Source: a virus. Taken from it: 41,659 nt of DNA. The notes under the pieces were generated by a model. That model had not been told where the DNA came from. It was given only the letters and a program-made list of their open reading frames with translations, and searched no databases. This document shows, one piece after another, positions 22,808-29,181 of this stretch. The DNA lies in the IMG/VR virus record IMGVR_UViG_3300036845_000374, positions 1-41,659 of that record; one strand, 5' to 3'. Position 1 is the first letter of the stretch, and each line of letters starts with the position of its first letter. Made by a program: the position numbers and the translations under genes.

Positions 22808-22969
22808 TCACCAGCCGCCGCGGAACAGGACCACGAGCAGCAACAGCGCCACGACGAGGCCGAGGCCGCCGTAGTACGGCGCGGGATACCCCGCGTGCCA
22901 GTTATATGAATAACCGCCGTAGCCAAAACCGCCGAGCAACAGGATCAGAACGATGATGACGAGCAGCAT
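22808..22969 (-). CDS. 53-residue Gly/Tyr-rich small membrane protein (DUF3309-like)
   Basis: An ATG at 22969 on the minus strand opens 53 codons ending at TGA 22808-22810. The protein has a very hydrophobic start (V-I-I-V-L-I-L-L-L-G-G), a Gly/Tyr/Trp loop (Y-G-G-Y-S-Y-N-W-H) and a second hydrophobic stretch (about 35-49). This layout matches short DUF3309-like membrane peptides common in proteobacteria. GGACA lies before the ATG, a weak ribosome-binding site. Its role in a phage is unknown; the likeness is by pattern only. Confidence 0.6.
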   Translation of the reverse strand: MLLVIIVLILLLGGFGYGGYSYNWHAGYPAPYYGGLGLVVALLLLVVLFRGGW

Positions 22970-23014
22970 TGGCGTGTCCTTTGTCAGTGGCGGCGGCCCG
23001 GTGGGGGTGCGGCT

Positions 23015-23026
23015 ACGTAGCTACGT
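23015..23026. promoter_or_regulatory. 12-bp perfect palindrome ACGTAGCTACGT
   Basis: ACGTAGCTACGT at 23015-23026 is a perfect palindrome in the 67-base gap between the leftward gene ending at 23037 and the membrane peptide starting at 22969. It may be an operator or part of a small hairpin. It does not resemble the TAACCG-type operators. Confidence 0.35.
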
Positions 23027-23036
23027 GGATATGTCG

Positions 23037-23249
23037 TTACCTCTCCGGCCTGACGAGCGCGGCGGTGTCGGCGAGCCAGTCGGCGTCGTCCATCAGCCGC
23101 CTGACGCGATCGGACGCCGGATCGTGATTGCGCTGAATGCGGGCCTCGGTCTCGGTGCTCATGGCGGCGATCGCCAGCAGCCTCGCCACGAGCCCGCGGC
23201 GCTCGCCGGGGATCGAGAGAAACACGTGGCTGTTGGTGAGCGTTTTCAT
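23037..23249 (-). CDS. Small hypothetical early-operon protein
   Basis: A 70-residue protein with a hydrophobic helix near 18-30 (G-L-V-A-R-L-L-A-I-A-A-M) and a helical acidic/basic remainder (D-R-V-R-R-L-M-D-D-A-D-W-L). ATG overlaps the upstream stop as ATGA (23246-23249). No family recognised; it lies directly downstream of the RecT-like gene and its partner. Confidence 0.5.
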   Translation of the reverse strand: MKTLTNSHVFLSIPGERRGLVARLLAIAAMSTETEARIQRNHDPASDRVRRLMDDADWLADTAALVRPER

Positions 23250-23512
23250 TCCCCCGCCTCCGGCATGAGTTCCCCGACGGCCTGCAGCCGCGTCAGGCGG
23301 CGCGCCTGGCGCCTGCCGGGGGGGCGCTGCTCCGGACCCTGGCGGATCTCGGCGGTGCCCCAGTGGATGCGCGCGGTCTCGCCGCCATCGTCGACGCGGA
23401 CGTGCTGGGTGGCCTGCTCGGCCAGGATCGCCGCCAGGACCGGTTTCGCCACGGCGAGCGTGACGTCGTCGTCGACCGCGAACTCAACGCGCAGCGATAC
23501 GATCTTGGTCAT
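23246..23512 (-). CDS. Hypothetical protein coupled to RecT-like gene
   Basis: An 88-residue protein whose first 50 residues look like a small alpha/beta domain (I-V-S-L-R-V-E-F-A-V-D-D-D-V-T-L-A-V) and whose C-terminus is Arg-rich (R-P-P-G-R-R-Q-A-R-R). Overlaps the RecT-like gene by four bases (23509-23512) and the next gene likewise. The basic tail could bind nucleic acid. A recombination accessory role is inferred from position only. Confidence 0.5.
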   Translation of the reverse strand: MTKIVSLRVEFAVDDDVTLAVAKPVLAAILAEQATQHVRVDDGGETARIHWGTAEIRQGPEQRPPGRRQARRLTRLQAVGELMPEAGE

Positions 23513-24390
23513 GCCGCTACCTCCGGAACGATCGCCAGATCACGGTCCAGGTCGTCGAGGGACGGCCAACCCCCATCCCCGATTGGGTCCTCGACAGCCG
23601 CTGGCGGCGTTGCCGTCTTCGGCTTCGTCCTGTCCACCGCCGCCTTGACGATGCTCGTGAGCCGTGTCCGGGCGCCGTTGCGGGCGCCGTCCATGGCTTT
23701 CTGCACCTCGTCGCTGGCGATCAACGCATCGACCGCCTCGGCCGTGGCGGCGTCGCGGAAACGGACCTCGATCTCGTCGAGCAGCACGGCCCAGGTCCGC
23801 TTCGGCGGCGTGGACTCTTGTGCTGGCGGGGGAGGCGGCGGGGTAGGCTCGTGGTCGATCGTTACGCCGGGGTGGGGGGGCTGCTGGTCGAACTCTTCGG
23901 GCGCGTAGACGCCTAGCATGACTTCCGGTGCGTGTCGGCGCGCCCAGACGCGGGTCGCGGCGTAGACAAGCTGCTGGTCCGGCTGCTTCGTCCACATGCC
24001 GTTGCTCGTCTTGGCTTCCTGTAACGTCAGGCTCACTGAACGCGGCTCGGTCTCGCCTCGCAACGTCCCGGTGACGACAATCGAGCGGCTCGGACCTTCG
24101 CCCATGTGCTTGTAAGTCAGGCGGGATGACATGATGCCGGACGCATTCAATGCAGCGCCGACCAGCTTTCCCTCGAGCATGAGTTTCCCGGAAATAACGC
24201 TGGTGGACTGCGCTACCGCGAACGGGCTCATGCCCAACCGCATCGCCAGCTCGATCACCATCAGGCAATCGCCGGGGCTGGATTGCAGATGCGACGGAAC
24301 CAGCTTTCCGCGCGACATCATCTCGGCGAGTTTGAACGCGCTGTCCATGTTGTCAGGCATGAGCGCGGAAGTAGGAATGACAGCGTTCAT
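23509..24390 (-). CDS. RecT-like single-strand annealing protein
   Basis: A 293-residue protein with the pattern of phage RecT annealing proteins, which coat ssDNA and pair it with a complementary strand. The N-terminal part has L-A-E-M-M-S-R-G-K-L-V-P-S-H-L, then D-C-L-M-V-I-E-L-A-M-R-L-G-M-S-P and I-S-G-K-L-M-L-E-G. The family's W-x-x-x-P ending follows: W-T-K-Q-P-D-Q-Q-L-V-Y-A-A-T-R-V-W-A-R-R-H-A-P-E. The C-terminal third is a Pro-rich linker plus a helical domain. I prefer the ATG at 24390, since GGAAG lies eight bases before it; the ATG at 24405 is the alternative. No exonuclease partner lies beside it; the VRR-NUC gene at 28592 is the nearest nuclease. Confidence 0.78.
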   Translation of the reverse strand: MNAVIPTSALMPDNMDSAFKLAEMMSRGKLVPSHLQSSPGDCLMVIELAMRLGMSPFAVAQSTSVISGKLMLEGKLVGAALNASGIMSSRLTYKHMGEGPSRSIVVTGTLRGETEPRSVSLTLQEAKTSNGMWTKQPDQQLVYAATRVWARRHAPEVMLGVYAPEEFDQQPPHPGVTIDHEPTPPPPPPAQESTPPKRTWAVLLDEIEVRFRDAATAEAVDALIASDEVQKAMDGARNGARTRLTSIVKAAVDRTKPKTATPPAAVEDPIGDGGWPSLDDLDRDLAIVPEVAA

Positions 24391-24956
24391 GGTAAATGCT
24401 TCCATGTCAGTTGTTTTTTGACAGCATATATATAGTTGCGTGCGACACCGTATTGACGTGCGAGAACGCTTCCGGAAAGGCGGCTGGATCGTATTTGGAT
24501 TACTTGTTCGGCGGTAAGTTTGGCCGTCCCCGACAGTTCCCCTCTTGCTCCCTTCCGGGATGCCCTTCCTTTAGCGACCTTATCGGCTGTGTTGTCGAGG
24601 TTCGTTCCGCGCCACAGATGTTTTGGGTTACAGCAGCCTGGGTTGTCGCACGCGTGGCATACAAGGAGTGCACTGCTCCATTGGCCGTCCGTAAGGGACA
24701 ACGCTACTCTATGTGCTCGTAGCTTTCTTCCGCCCCAACTGATCCATCCATAACCATTCTTCATGTCTCGCTTTCCGAGCCATTCCCAGCATGCATCTGG
24801 CTCTGCCATCGACACCTGCTGCCAAAACTGTTCCGAGTTTGTCGCCTTTGCCGCCCCCTGGCATTTTCTTGAGCAAAATTTACGTCCGGAAGCCCTGAGC
24901 AAGGAAGGATAAGTCATTATCGTTTTGCCGCAGGTAGTGCATGGGACAGCAATCAC
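24387..24956 (-). CDS. HNH homing endonuclease with N-terminal zinc ribbon
   Basis: A 189-residue free-standing HNH endonuclease. A zinc ribbon (C-T-T-C and F-C-S-R-K-C, about 5-35) is followed by an HNH core (H-R-V-A-L-S, then V-C-H-A-C-D-N-P-G-C-C-N-P-K-H-L-W-R-G-T and D-N-T-A-D) and a C-terminal helix-turn-helix (V-L-A-R-Q-Y-G-V-A-R-N) ending T-W-K-H-L-P. I start it at GTG 24956, which overlaps the stop of the zinc protein upstream (GTGA) and has AGAGGAAG before it; the open frame reaches 25001. It closely resembles the HNH protein at 25750-26334. It has slipped into the operon without breaking its neighbours. Confidence 0.85.
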   Translation of the reverse strand: MIAVPCTTCGKTIMTYPSLLRASGRKFCSRKCQGAAKATNSEQFWQQVSMAEPDACWEWLGKRDMKNGYGWISWGGRKLRAHRVALSLTDGQWSSALLVCHACDNPGCCNPKHLWRGTNLDNTADKVAKGRASRKGARGELSGTAKLTAEQVIQIRSSRLSGSVLARQYGVARNYIYAVKKQLTWKHLP

Positions 24957-25102
24957 GACACTTCCTCTTCTTCGACGGCAACAAACCCCTCGCCGCCGCA
25001 TGTCTCACAGATTGTTTCGTAACCGTCGGGATCGTTCGGGCCGTGCCGGCCGTGCCAGATCAGGCCCTCGCCGTCGCAGTCCGGGCAGGTGGGCGTGCTC
25101 AT
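24953..25102 (-). CDS. 49-residue DnaJ-type zinc-finger protein
   Basis: An ATG at 25102 on the minus strand opens a 49-codon frame ending with TGA at 24953-24955. It contains C-P-D-C-D-G-E-G near residue 6 and C-E-T-C-G-G-E-G near residue 32, two C-x-x-C-x-G-x-G motifs as in the DnaJ cysteine-rich domain, followed by an acidic end (E-E-E-E). The spacing of one pair of motifs can bind a single zinc ion. Phages use such peptides for unknown regulatory or chaperone-like roles. The stop overlaps the HNH start, and the next gene upstream ends three bases before it. Confidence 0.7.
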   Translation of the reverse strand: MSTPTCPDCDGEGLIWHGRHGPNDPDGYETICETCGGEGFVAVEEEEVS

Positions 25103-25104
25103 GA

Positions 25105-25326
25105 CTAATTGAATCCCGCGATCCAACGCCGTACGCCGTCCGCGTCATGGTTCATGACGGCCATCATGCCGACCATTGTGAGCGCCGGGGGGCATGACGT
25201 TTCGGGGTGCTTTGTCATGTCGCTGGCCATAGAGGCGACCGCATTCGACAAGTCGCCGCGATTCAAATATTCAAGCGCCCGCGCCTTGCACCAATCCAAA
25301 TGCTCGTGCCTTGTGCTGTCGCTCAT
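25105..25326 (-). CDS. Conserved small hypothetical protein (H-P-E-T motif)
   Basis: A 73-residue protein starting at ATG 25326: H-L-D-W-C-K-A-R-A-L-E-Y-L-N-R-G-D-L, then A-S-M-A-S-D-M-T-K-H-P-E-T and a final R-W-I-A-G-F-N. This pattern is familiar from many phage and prophage early regions, but no function is known to me. An open frame reaches further upstream to 25413, overlapping the preceding gene; the ATG at 25326, overlapping its stop (ATGA), is far more likely. Confidence 0.7.
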   Translation of the reverse strand: MSDSTRHEHLDWCKARALEYLNRGDLSNAVASMASDMTKHPETSCPPALTMVGMMAVMNHDADGVRRWIAGFN

Positions 25327-25508
25327 GATTTCCTCTCCGCGTCGGCATCCTTCCGCCGCTCCTGCCATTCCGCGCCGGCCACGAACGCCTCGCGCAACGC
25401 CCAGCCGAGCCACATCAGGTTTTGCTTATCGTCCACGGCGCGCGGGGCCACCGACGTGACGAACTCATAACCGGCTTCGATTTTGGCGAGGTCTGGTTCC
25501 GCGCTCAT
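25323..25508 (-). CDS. Small hypothetical early-operon protein
   Basis: A 61-residue protein (M-S-A-E-P-D-L-A-K-I-E-A-G-Y-E-F) with a W-L-G-W-A-L-R-E-A-F helix and a charged end (E-R-R-K-D-A-D-A-E-R-K-S). ATGA overlaps on both sides. No family recognised; composition suggests a soluble helical protein. Confidence 0.55.
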   Translation of the reverse strand: MSAEPDLAKIEAGYEFVTSVAPRAVDDKQNLMWLGWALREAFVAGAEWQERRKDADAERKS

Positions 25509-25753
25509 GACTGATCCTGTGGATCTTCGGCGTTGGCGTGTTGCCATATGAAATCGATCTGGTGCGCGAGCAGCTTTTCGCGGTACTTCCGGAGTGCCTC
25601 GGCATCGCCGCTCCGACTTCTGTGACCGGCGAGCCAGGTGCCGGTCAGATGGGCCAATACCGCGCCCTGAACCTGAGACGGATGACCAGCCAACAGCGGG
25701 CGTATCCGGTCAACGATCTCGGTGATGAGTGTTACCTTCTCATTTTCGTTCAT
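25505..25753 (-). CDS. Conserved small hypothetical protein
   Basis: An 82-residue mainly helical protein. The central Q-G-A-V-L-A-H-L-T-G-T-W-L-A-G-H segment is a pattern I have seen in short alphaproteobacterial phage and chromosomal proteins of unknown role. It overlaps the HNH gene stop (25750-25753) by four bases, so the HNH insertion kept the coupling intact. Confidence 0.55.
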   Translation of the reverse strand: MNENEKVTLITEIVDRIRPLLAGHPSQVQGAVLAHLTGTWLAGHRSRSGDAEALRKYREKLLAHQIDFIWQHANAEDPQDQS

Positions 25754-26334
25754 GGGACATGCTTCCAGGTGTTGCGGAGCCGGACGGCGTTTACAGTCGT
25801 CCTGGCGACCCCATATTGCTTCGCCATGGCAAGAGCCGTCGCTTTGCTTTGCCTGATTGCAATGACATCGTTCTCTGTCAGTAGGGCTGCTGGATTTCGC
25901 TCGCCGGGGCTGCGCTTGCGTTCGTTACTCTGCCTGCTTTTGGCGACCATATCGGCCGAATTATCAGCCGCTGTACCGAGAAACAGGTGAGCCGGATTGC
26001 AACACGGAGGATTGTCGCAGGTGTGACAGACAAACATGCCTTTCGGGATTGGTCCGACATACAGTTCATACGCTACCCTATGAGCGTTGATCCTGACAGT
26101 TTTGCCATCCTTCCTGATGTTGATTGCTCCATAACCCCACGGCACTCTGGCGCCAGTCCACTCCCAGCAATCCTCAGCGCTTGCCTCAGCAATAAAACGC
26201 TCGAATTTCTGTTGAGATGTCTTTCTGGCCGCAACAGATGAGCATTTGCGAGAGCAAAACCTTCGCCCCTTCCTGATAGAGCTGGGGTAGAAGGAAGCTT
26301 CGCTGCCGCATTCGGCACATGTAATTGCAATCAT
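25750..26334 (-). CDS. HNH homing endonuclease with N-terminal zinc ribbon
   Basis: A 194-residue HNH endonuclease, clearly a sibling of the one at 24387-24956: C-A-E-C at residue 6, F-C-S-R-K-C, D-C-W-E-W-T-G, then H-R-V-A-Y-E-L, V-C-H-T-C-D-N-P-P-C-C-N-P-A-H-L-F-L-G-T and D-N-S-A-D-M; a helix-turn-helix (A-M-A-K-Q-Y-G-V-A-R-T) and T-W-K-H-V-P end it. Free-standing homing enzymes cut intron- or gene-lacking alleles and spread by repair. Starts at ATG 26334 overlapping the previous stop as ATGA. Between conserved small operon genes, it is a typical passenger. Confidence 0.88.
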   Translation of the reverse strand: MIAITCAECGSEASFYPSSIRKGRRFCSRKCSSVAARKTSQQKFERFIAEASAEDCWEWTGARVPWGYGAINIRKDGKTVRINAHRVAYELYVGPIPKGMFVCHTCDNPPCCNPAHLFLGTAADNSADMVAKSRQSNERKRSPGERNPAALLTENDVIAIRQSKATALAMAKQYGVARTTVNAVRLRNTWKHVP

Positions 26335-26807
26335 GACTTCGCGCTCTTCGAGCGGATCACAAGCGAAAGGTCGTTCGGCGTCACCAGTGATGCGCCCTGG
26401 ACAGGCCCGTTTTGCAGGGCGGCTTTGAGCGCTTTCTTGTCCAGTTGCGGCGGAAGCTGCACGAAATAATCGCGCGATATCAAGGCTTCATCATCTATCG
26501 AAAGGAACGCCTGCCTGCGTGCGAGATGGGCTCCATGGTGTTCGCACTGGATACTTGTAGCCCCGGTGTTTTGCATTTCAGACGAGAGCGCGGCGCGGGC
26601 GGCTTTGATGCCGGCCTCGACGGCCAGGTGCATGCCCTCCAGCGCCACGATCACATCGACGAGGCTTTGCATCACCAGGATTATATCGGTCGCCTCGGTC
26701 GCCGCGCGGACGCTGCTGACGAGGCGCCTGCCCGGCTCGACGGTCGGGCGGTAGCTGTCCAACGCCGCTTTGTGCAGCGTCTTCGCGGCCTCTGCCGCCC
26801 CGCTCAT
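26331..26807 (-). CDS. Conserved phage hypothetical protein
   Basis: A 158-residue protein. A helical first half (V-M-Q-S-L-V-D-V-I-V-A-L-E-G-M-H) is followed by a T-G-A-T-S-I-Q phrase, D-E-A-L-I-S-R-D-Y-F and a final V-Q-G-A-S-L-V-T-P-N-D-L-S-L-V-I-R. This layout, helical coil then a short beta domain with Q-G-A and I-R-x-K near the end, recurs in phages beside recombination genes and suggests a Gp157/host-nuclease-inhibitor-like accessory, but I do not assign it. Four-base overlaps on both sides. Confidence 0.6.
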   Translation of the reverse strand: MSGAAEAAKTLHKAALDSYRPTVEPGRRLVSSVRAATEATDIILVMQSLVDVIVALEGMHLAVEAGIKAARAALSSEMQNTGATSIQCEHHGAHLARRQAFLSIDDEALISRDYFVQLPPQLDKKALKAALQNGPVQGASLVTPNDLSLVIRSKSAKS

Positions 26808-27265
26808 GGGTTGTCTCGCAAGATAGCTGTCCGCGCTTCTTCAGCCTCGGCCGCGTTGCGCAGTTCGCCCGCCGACTTCAGACCGACCAGGATCGATGGA
26901 GGCAGCGCATGACCTCGGCGGCTGTCGCGCCACAGATGCAGGCAATGCGGGTGATTGGAGATGTAGCTGCTCTCCGGCGGGTGGAACTGGACAACCGTTT
27001 CCTCAGGCTCCCAGAACAGCGCCTTGACGGCGCACATTTCCGGCCAGTTTGGGCAGCGGTTCGGCAGTGACACAGAAACGTGCTCCCAGCCCTGGGTGTC
27101 GTCACGGCCCGGATCGTTTGTCGCGTCCGATGCGATGATGGTGAGGGCGGCGCCATTCGGACCAATTATGTGGAAGGCACCGTTGTTTCCGTCGATCTCG
27201 GAAGACGCATAATGCCCGGCACGTACGCGCCCGGCATTCAGCCTGGGATGAACGGTTTTTCTCAC
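26804..27265 (-). CDS. Conserved phage hypothetical protein (W-E-H-V-S-V-S family)
   Basis: A 153-residue protein starting at GTG 27265, which overlaps the previous stop as GTGA. The core W-E-H-V-S-V-S, P-N-W-P-E-M, F-W-E-P-E-E-T-V-V-Q-F-H-P and H-C-L-H-L-W-R is a recurrent phage pattern (I recall DUF7694-type proteins) without known function. It is followed by P-P-S-I-L-V-G and a short helical end. The open frame further upstream overlaps the preceding gene in another frame and is not credible as coding. Confidence 0.65.
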   Translation of the reverse strand: MRKTVHPRLNAGRVRAGHYASSEIDGNNGAFHIIGPNGAALTIIASDATNDPGRDDTQGWEHVSVSLPNRCPNWPEMCAVKALFWEPEETVVQFHPPESSYISNHPHCLHLWRDSRRGHALPPSILVGLKSAGELRNAAEAEEARTAILRDNP

Positions 27266-27771
27266 AACTCGCCCCCGTGGCGTTCCTTCCTGGCATCCGC
27301 GGCGGCCTCGGCGACGACGTCGTCGGCCCAGGTCTCGAGGCGCTTCACTTCCAGGCTCAGCCGGTCGAGCTGGGCGGCCTCGGCCGGGTGCGTCGCGGCG
27401 ATCACGCCGGCGATCTGGACCAGCTGCAAATGAACGCTGCGCTCGATCAGCGGCAGCGGGGACACGCGCATGGCGAGGATGTCCAGGCCGTTGGCTTCGA
27501 GCGCCGTGATGATGGCCCTGGCGGCGCGGTGCCACGAGATGTCGATGCCGGTGGCGGCGTCCAGCGCCTCCGCGATCATGTCGGCGAGGTCGGTGCGGAT
27601 CTCAGCCGCGCGGGTGCCGTCACCGCCGCAATAAATGCACGTTAATTGCATGTGATCGCGGCGGTTTCCGCCGCATTGCGTACAAGTCGTTTCGCTATAG
27701 CGGCTTGTCGCCGCCGCTGGCTCGGCTAGTGTGTCGGGAAGGTTACCTGGGTAGGGAAGAATTGATGACAT
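27262..27771 (-). CDS. Zinc-motif helical protein, first gene of the leftward early operon
   Basis: A 169-residue protein with C-T-Q-C-G-G-N and C-I-Y-C-G-G-D-G about 17 residues apart near the N-terminus (a zinc ribbon of DnaJ type), followed by a long helical region ending in a charged helix (R-L-S-L-E-V-K-R-L-E-T-W). I choose ATG 27771: the alternative ATG at 27804 lies within the -10 box of the promoter. It leads the leftward operon, which includes the RecT-like protein and two HNH genes. Confidence 0.65.
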   Translation of the reverse strand: MSSILPYPGNLPDTLAEPAAATSRYSETTCTQCGGNRRDHMQLTCIYCGGDGTRAAEIRTDLADMIAEALDAATGIDISWHRAARAIITALEANGLDILAMRVSPLPLIERSVHLQLVQIAGVIAATHPAEAAQLDRLSLEVKRLETWADDVVAEAAADARKERHGGEL

Positions 27772-27803
27772 GACGGAGGTGCCTCGGGCGGTGTTGCGAG
27801 GCA

Positions 27804-27833
27804 TTTATAACCGTAGCGGTTATAAACTGTCCA
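27804..27833 (-). promoter_or_regulatory. Leftward early promoter overlapped by a perfect operator
   Basis: Reading leftward, TGGACA (27828-27833) and TATAAA (27804-27809) are separated by 18 bases, a good -35/-10 pair. Between and over them is TTATAACCG-TAG-CGGTTATAA (27805-27825), a perfect inverted repeat with 9-base arms. A repressor bound here would block the promoter. A near-identical core occurs at 22782-22796 and related inverted repeats lie next to the repressor gene. Confidence 0.75.
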
Positions 27834-27898
27834 GAGACTTTTCATCTGTTCGCCGCTAAAGGGGAAGTTTAATGGCGTCCAAATTGCGCTTCGTCGGT

Positions 27899-28267
27899 TC
27901 AGCCGGTGGCTGTCAGTTGATCAGATTTCCGTCTCGCGGGGTCGCTGCCCCTGCCGAGATCGAGGATCAGGCGCGCGACACGGGCGCGCTCATCCTCGGT
28001 GAGGCGGCGCCAGCTATCGAGCAGCAGGGCTTCGTAGAGCTGCTCTTCGCCGCGCGCGACGTCCTGTTCCGACGCGATTAGGGCAACTGGCCTGACGCCC
28101 AGAACATCGGCGATTTTCCGCATCCATTCGACGGTTAGCGGGCGCGTTCCCTTTTCGAGACGTCCGATGTGCTGCGGCGTCGTCCCGATGGCGTCGGCCA
28201 GTTGCTGCGCGGTGATCCGCATGGAGCGGCGCAATTCCCAGATACGATTGCTTGGCAAGCTTGACAT
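27899..28267 (-). CDS. XRE/cI-like phage repressor
   Basis: A 122-residue protein. Residues 8-63 form a classic helix-turn-helix: I-W-E-L-R-R-S-M-R-I-T-A-Q-Q-L-A-D-A-I-G-T-T-P-Q-H-I-G-R-L-E-K-G and the helices after it. Residues 70-100 carry a second helical part (Y-E-A-L-L-L-D-S-W-R-R-L-T-E-D-E-R-A-R) typical of short repressors that dimerise without a self-cleaving peptidase. It is divergent from a Cro-like gene with 127 bases between, and the leftward operon promoter lies just downstream. This is the likely immunity repressor. Confidence 0.82.
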   Translation of the reverse strand: MSSLPSNRIWELRRSMRITAQQLADAIGTTPQHIGRLEKGTRPLTVEWMRKIADVLGVRPVALIASEQDVARGEEQLYEALLLDSWRRLTEDERARVARLILDLGRGSDPARRKSDQLTATG

Positions 28268-28280
28268 TGGATAACCTCAG

Positions 28281-28295
28281 TAACCGTCACGGTGA
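28281..28295. promoter_or_regulatory. Candidate operator next to repressor start
   Basis: TAACCGTCACGGTGA (28281-28295) is an imperfect dyad with the same TAACCGT/CGGT halves as the palindromes at 27808 and 22782; a further TAACC lies just before it. It sits 13 bases upstream of the repressor start codon, so it may mediate autoregulation. Confidence 0.5.
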
Positions 28296-28303
28296 GTCCC
28301 TAT

Positions 28304-28324
28304 ATGCCAACGCTGCGTTGGCAT
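28304..28324. promoter_or_regulatory. Perfect inverted repeat ATGCCAACG-CTG-CGTTGGCAT
   Basis: Bases 28304-28312 and 28316-28324 are perfect 9-base inverted arms around CTG. The arm sequence differs from the TAACCG-type sites but shares their 9-3-9 layout, so a second regulator, perhaps the Cro-like protein, may bind here. It lies centrally between the divergent genes. Confidence 0.6.
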
Positions 28325-28360
28325 GGAAGGGTGTCCGGTTAATCTCGGGTTAAGGAGTGG

Positions 28361-28388
28361 TTGACGCAAGCTAACCGACAGGGTTAGC
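28361..28388 (+). promoter_or_regulatory. Rightward promoter/operator before Cro-like gene
   Basis: TTGACG (28361-28366) is a good -35 and TTAGCT (28384-28389) a weak -10 at 17 bases. GCTAACC-GACAG-GGTTAGC (28370-28388) is a perfect 7-base inverted repeat lying between them. The Cro-like ATG follows at 28395, so the message would be nearly leaderless. This is the third dyad of the divergent region. Confidence 0.55.
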
Positions 28389-28394
28389 TGACAC

Positions 28395-28595
28395 ATGCGC
28401 CTCAAGGACTGGCTCACCGACCGCGATGTAACCGCTGCGGCGTTCGCTGTCCGGATCGGCGTGACCCCCCAGGCGGTTCACAGATACCTGCTCGGGCGCA
28501 AGCCGCGCTCGGACGTGCTGGTGGCCATCCTGAAGGCGACCGGGGGCCAGGTGACGCCGAATGATTTTTTTTGCCCTGAGAGGATGGCGGCATGA
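28395..28595 (+). CDS. Cro-like helix-turn-helix protein
   Basis: A 66-residue protein of XRE type: W-L-T-D-R-D-V-T-A-A-A-F-A-V-R-I-G-V-T-P-Q-A-V-H-R-Y-L-L-G, followed by one helix (V-L-V-A-I-L-K-A-T-G-G) and V-T-P-N-D-F-F, the typical end of Cro/DicA-like regulators. It is divergent from the repressor, so the pair forms a lysis-lysogeny-type switch. Its stop overlaps the next ATG by four bases (28592-28595). Confidence 0.8.
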   Translation: MRLKDWLTDRDVTAAAFAVRIGVTPQAVHRYLLGRKPRSDVLVAILKATGGQVTPNDFFCPERMAA

Positions 28596-28999
28596 GCGCG
28601 GCGGCCCCGCGCAAGCCGGCGTTCCGGCTGACGGCCTACGTGCCGCCTGAGGACGACCTGCACCAAAGCGTCGCGGACGCGCTACGGGTGCTGCTGCCGG
28701 CGGACGCTGTCCTGAATACCTGGGAATTACGCAATGCGGCCTCGGCCATCGAGGGCGCGCGCCGCAAACGGCTGCACGCTTTGCCGGGTTGGCCGGATCT
28801 GGGGATTTTCTACCGCGGTGTGGTCGTGCTGCTGGAACTGAAGCGGGCCCGCTACGGGGTGCTGTCGCCGGCGCAACGTGCGCTGCACCCCAGGCTGCTG
28901 CACGCGGGATTTCCGGTCGCCGTCTGCCGCTCGGTCAACGAGGCCGTCGACGCGGTCGCGGCGGCTGGGGTGCCGTTGCGCGGCCGGGTGTCGGCGTGA
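28592..28999 (+). CDS. VRR-NUC domain nuclease
   Basis: A 135-residue protein with a PD-(D/E)xK nuclease core: G-W-P-D69-L-G-I-F then V-V-V-L-L-E82-L-K84, followed by L-S-P-A-Q-R-A-L-H-P-R-L and V-C-R-S-V-N-E-A-V-D. That is the VRR-NUC arrangement found in small phage nucleases that act on branched or single-stranded DNA during recombination or packaging. It is transcribed with Cro and upstream of the replication ATPase. A GAGG ribosome-binding site lies inside the Cro gene. Confidence 0.85.
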   Translation: MSAAAPRKPAFRLTAYVPPEDDLHQSVADALRVLLPADAVLNTWELRNAASAIEGARRKRLHALPGWPDLGIFYRGVVVLLELKRARYGVLSPAQRALHPRLLHAGFPVAVCRSVNEAVDAVAAAGVPLRGRVSA

Positions 29000-29181
29000 C
29001 GCCCACAACCACATTGCGGCGCGCCGATCCGTGCCGTATCAACGCAAAAGGCCCCGGCGGTGCTAACGCCAGGGCCTTATTGCAACTGTTGGAGCGAGGG
29101 CACCCGCTACACAACACACCGTTCTGGCAACACGGTTGTAGCGCGCCCGCCCTCGGCACACAAGGGGGACATGCGCCATGA
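28996..29181 (+). CDS. Possible small protein overlapping a terminator-like hairpin
   Basis: A GTG at 28996, overlapping the nuclease stop as GTGA, opens 61 codons ending at 29181. The protein (early T-P-T-T-T-L-R-R-A, then L-L-Q-L-L-E-R-G-H-P) has no recognised family. The middle of the frame consists of a stable hairpin (29048-29078), which argues that this is non-coding. I list it with low confidence for completeness. Confidence 0.25.
   Translation: MTPTTTLRRADPCRINAKGPGGANARALLQLLERGHPLHNTPFWQHGCSAPALGTQGGHAP
29048..29078 (+). terminator. Strong hairpin, probable attenuator or terminator
   Basis: AAGGCCC-c-GGCG (29048-29059) pairs with CGCC-a-GGGCCTT (29067-29078) around a 7-base loop, with only one mismatch. 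TTATTG follows, a weak U-run. It lies between the nuclease gene and the next ATG at 29178, so it may trim transcription into the replication genes or shield a message end. Confidence 0.6.

Noticed and set aside
29101-29140. Inverted repeat GCTACACAACACACCGT / AACACGGTTGTAGC
   Set aside because: Arms match only partly and need gaps; too weak to call an operator or terminator.
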